Below are positions 6,358 through 7,878 of a DNA stretch of 7,878 nucleotides, one piece after another. The position numbers and the translations under genes are program-made. Position 1 is the stretch's first letter, and the number at the start of each line of letters is the position of its first letter. The stretch is from Trueperaceae bacterium (GTDB lineage Bacteria; Deinococcota; Deinococci; Deinococcales; Trueperaceae): the NCBI GenBank assembly GCA_007121175.1, contig SKMG01000428.1, forward strand, positions 1 to 7,878, given 5' to 3'. Under the pieces are notes generated by a model, which did not search any database, was not told the origin of the DNA, and was given only the letters and a program-made list of their open reading frames with translations.

Positions 6358-6363
6358 GGTTCG

Positions 6364-7011
6364 ATGGACACGTCGCTTCCTCCCCGCGCTGCCGCCGTAC
6401 TCGAGGAGCTCCTGGCGGGCAACGATCGCTACGCTCACGACCGCCCGAGCCACCCGCACCAGGGACGCCGCACCCGCGCTGCGCTCGCCGTCGGCCAGCA
6501 CCCTGCCGCCGCGATCCTGGCGTGCTCCGATTCGCGCGTACCGCCGACATTGATCTTCGACCAGGGCCTCGGTGACCTGTTCATCGTGCGCAACGCGGGC
6601 CAGGTGCTCTCGCCCGACGCGCTCGCCAGCCTGGAGTTCGCCGTGCTGGAGCTCGACGTGCCGCTGATCGTGGTGCTCGGCCACCAGTGCTGCGGCGCCG
6701 TCCGCGCCGCGGCCGCCACCTTCGGCGGCGACGATGTCCCCGAGGGGCACCTGGCTCAGGTGCTGGCCCCGTTGGCGCCCTCGGTCGCGTTCGCATCCAG
6801 GCAGGCTGGCGGCGACGATCTCGAGGTGCTATCCGAGCTCGCCGGCCTGGCCCACCTGCGGCTGACCGTCAAGGCCTTGCGGCGGGCCGGCCCCATCATC
6901 GCCGGGCGCGTGGCGGAAGAGCGCCTCGGGGTGGTCGGGCTCCGCTACGAGTTCTCGACCGGGCTGACCCGCAGGGTCGACGCCGGTGCGGCGGTCGGGG
7001 TCGGGGCCTGA
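6364..7011 (+). CDS. Beta-class carbonic anhydrase
   Basis: Cytoplasmic zinc enzyme that interconverts CO2 and bicarbonate; 215 residues, a normal length. The diagnostic motifs are complete: CSDSRVPP (54-61) with zinc ligand Cys54 and the Asp56-Arg58 dyad, DQGLGDLFIVRNAG (66-79), and GHQCCGA (106-112) with zinc ligands His107 and Cys110. The start is supported by a TANNNT box six bases upstream and by the family N-terminus (LLAGNDRYA, residues 17-24). It follows dinB by 43 bases on the same strand but appears to have its own promoter. The last 22 codons overlap, in the opposite direction, the end of the thioredoxin-domain gene; the terminal VDAGAAVGVGA lies beyond the conserved fold. A role in supplying bicarbonate for carboxylation or carbamoyl phosphate is possible but nothing in the window shows it. 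Confidence 0.95.
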   Translation: MDTSLPPRAAAVLEELLAGNDRYAHDRPSHPHQGRRTRAALAVGQHPAAAILACSDSRVPPTLIFDQGLGDLFIVRNAGQVLSPDALASLEFAVLELDVPLIVVLGHQCCGAVRAAAATFGGDDVPEGHLAQVLAPLAPSVAFASRQAGGDDLEVLSELAGLAHLRLTVKALRRAGPIIAGRVAEERLGVVGLRYEFSTGLTRRVDAGAAVGVGA

Positions 7012-7865
7012 CGCCCGGCGCCGGTGACCGCCGGCGCCCCTGGACCATCCCGAGCAGCCCCCTCGTCGAGGTCTGCCATCATCCGCCGCAGCGCCGGCGC
7101 CGAGATCTCGCCGACGTGCACCGCGGCGAGGCGACCATCGGCGTCGAAGGCGAAGGTGGTCGGGAGCCCGGCCACCCGGAGCGCTGCGGCCACGGCCCCG
7201 TCGCGATCGAGCAGCACGCCGTCGTGTGGCAGGCCGGCCCGGTCGAGGTAGGCGCGGACCGCGTCCGCGCTCTCGCGTTGGTTGACGAGCGCGACCCGCA
7301 CCGAGGGCGTCGCCGCGGCCGCGTCGAAGAGGATCGGCAGTTCGCGACGACAGGGCGGGCACCAGGTCGCCCAGACGTTCACGATGACCGGCTGGCCGAG
7401 CTCGGCGAGCGCGACATCGCTGCCCAGCAGGGACTCGAGGTGGAGCGACGGGATCCGTACGGCGCCAGCATCGACGCCGGGCGTCATCACCGCCGACGGC
7501 AGCCACCAGGCGACCAACGCTGCCGTGCCGAGTGTGGGGGCTAGCGCGCGAACGGACGCTGCCTTGCGGCCGTGGAAGACCGTCACCATGGCGGCCGCCA
7601 CGATCCCCCACCACGGTGCGAAGCCGCCCTGCCACACCATCGGGATGGTGCCCGGAGCCGCCAGGTAGTGGCTGGCGTTCGCGACCACGAAGCCTGCGCG
7701 GGCGCCGAGGAACGCCGCCAGAGCCGCCTGCCACGCCCAGCTGGCCAGCTCGGGACGGCCCCGCCGTGCCAGCAGCTCCGCGCCCACCAGCAGCACCAGA
7801 AAGCCCAGGCCGGCATAGGCCCGGTCGAGGGAGAGCACGATCGGTCCCAGCGTCAGCGCACCCAC
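6945..7865 (-). CDS. Membrane protein: Lgt-like N-terminal segment fused to a TlpA-like thioredoxin domain
   Basis: 306 residues. Four hydrophobic segments (about 8-34, 43-65, 77-97, 108-126) are followed by a thioredoxin/TlpA domain (about 138-266) with the active site WCPPC (168-172; Cys169, Cys172), the cis-Pro loop GLPTTF (233-238) and an Ala/Pro/Thr-rich tail (about 270-306). The fold implies a membrane-anchored thiol-disulfide oxidoreductase working outside the membrane, as for cytochrome c or periplasmic/cell-wall proteins. The membrane part resembles the middle of prolipoprotein diacylglyceryl transferase: GARAGFV (54-60) and WQGGFAPWWG (78-87) match its GGRLGYV and WxGGMSFHGG motifs. 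The essential His is Trp85 here and the later GRxxNFINGE motif is absent, so transferase activity is unlikely. The GTG at 7865 is the first start after an in-frame TAG at 7875-7877; SD is weak. The tail overlaps the carbonic anhydrase gene by 67 bp. Confidence 0.88.
   Translation of the reverse strand: MGALTLGPIVLSLDRAYAGLGFLVLLVGAELLARRGRPELASWAWQAALAAFLGARAGFVVANASHYLAAPGTIPMVWQGGFAPWWGIVAAAMVTVFHGRKAASVRALAPTLGTAALVAWWLPSAVMTPGVDAGAVRIPSLHLESLLGSDVALAELGQPVIVNVWATWCPPCRRELPILFDAAAATPSVRVALVNQRESADAVRAYLDRAGLPHDGVLLDRDGAVAAALRVAGLPTTFAFDADGRLAAVHVGEISAPALRRMMADLDEGAARDGPGAPAVTGAGRQAPTPTAAPASTLRVSPVENS
7017..7038 (+). terminator. GC-rich hairpin just after the carbonic anhydrase stop
   Basis: GGCGCCGG and CCGGCGCC form a perfect 8-bp stem with a 6-base loop (TGACCG), starting six bases after the TGA at 7009-7011. 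There is no T-run, so it would be a non-canonical terminator of the kind often proposed in high-GC bacteria. It lies within the 3' coding part of the convergent thioredoxin gene (about residues 276-283, Ala/Gly/Pro-rich), so it may also be simple GC-rich codon use. Confidence 0.4.
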
Positions 7866-7878
7866 GAGGCTCGCCTAG

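Noticed and set aside
6687..7544. Plus-strand frame of 285 codons over the carbonic anhydrase and thioredoxin genes
   Set aside because: Shadow frame: Arg-rich, no domain, while both real genes have complete active-site motifs.

Overview
The window is a compact, high-GC (roughly 70% by eye) stretch of bacterial chromosome with eight protein-coding genes on both strands and no RNA genes, insertion sequences, CRISPR arrays or prophage genes. The GC content, the near-exclusive use of G/C-ending codons, two start codons sitting 6-7 bases after a TANNNT box (leaderless geometry), and a MenC/N-acylamino acid racemase of the type known from actinomycetes suggest an actinobacterium or a similarly GC-rich, Gram-positive-related lineage. 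This assignment is an inference; no taxonomic marker gene is present.

Left part (1-3838, minus strand): a cluster reading right to left as Rrf2-family regulator, hypA, hypB, hypF. HypA and HypB deliver nickel to [NiFe]-hydrogenase. HypF makes the carbamoyl group that becomes the cyanide ligands of the active-site iron. hypA and hypB overlap by one base, hypF starts 4 bases after hypB, and hypF runs off the left edge, so hypC/D/E and hydrogenase structural genes, if linked, lie outside. The regulator at the head carries an IscR-like Cys3-His arrangement and has its own promoter, with an 18-bp dyad over the -10 box and a perfect palindrome just upstream of the -35 box. Together these suggest iron-sulfur or redox control of hydrogenase maturation.

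Middle (3997-6320): an enolase-superfamily o-succinylbenzoate synthase / N-acylamino acid racemase (menC-like, minus strand) diverges from dinB (DNA polymerase IV, plus strand) across about 100 bases.

Right part (6364-7878): a beta-class carbonic anhydrase (plus strand) converges on a membrane protein that joins four N-terminal transmembrane segments, resembling a piece of prolipoprotein diacylglyceryl transferase (Lgt), to a TlpA-like thioredoxin domain (minus strand). The two reading frames overlap tail to tail by 67 bp, and a GC-rich hairpin just after the carbonic anhydrase stop lies inside the other gene.

I do not see a clearly new multi-gene system. The points most worth checking are the Rrf2-hyp linkage with its operator-like sites, the degenerate Lgt-thioredoxin fusion, and the overlapping convergent gene pair.
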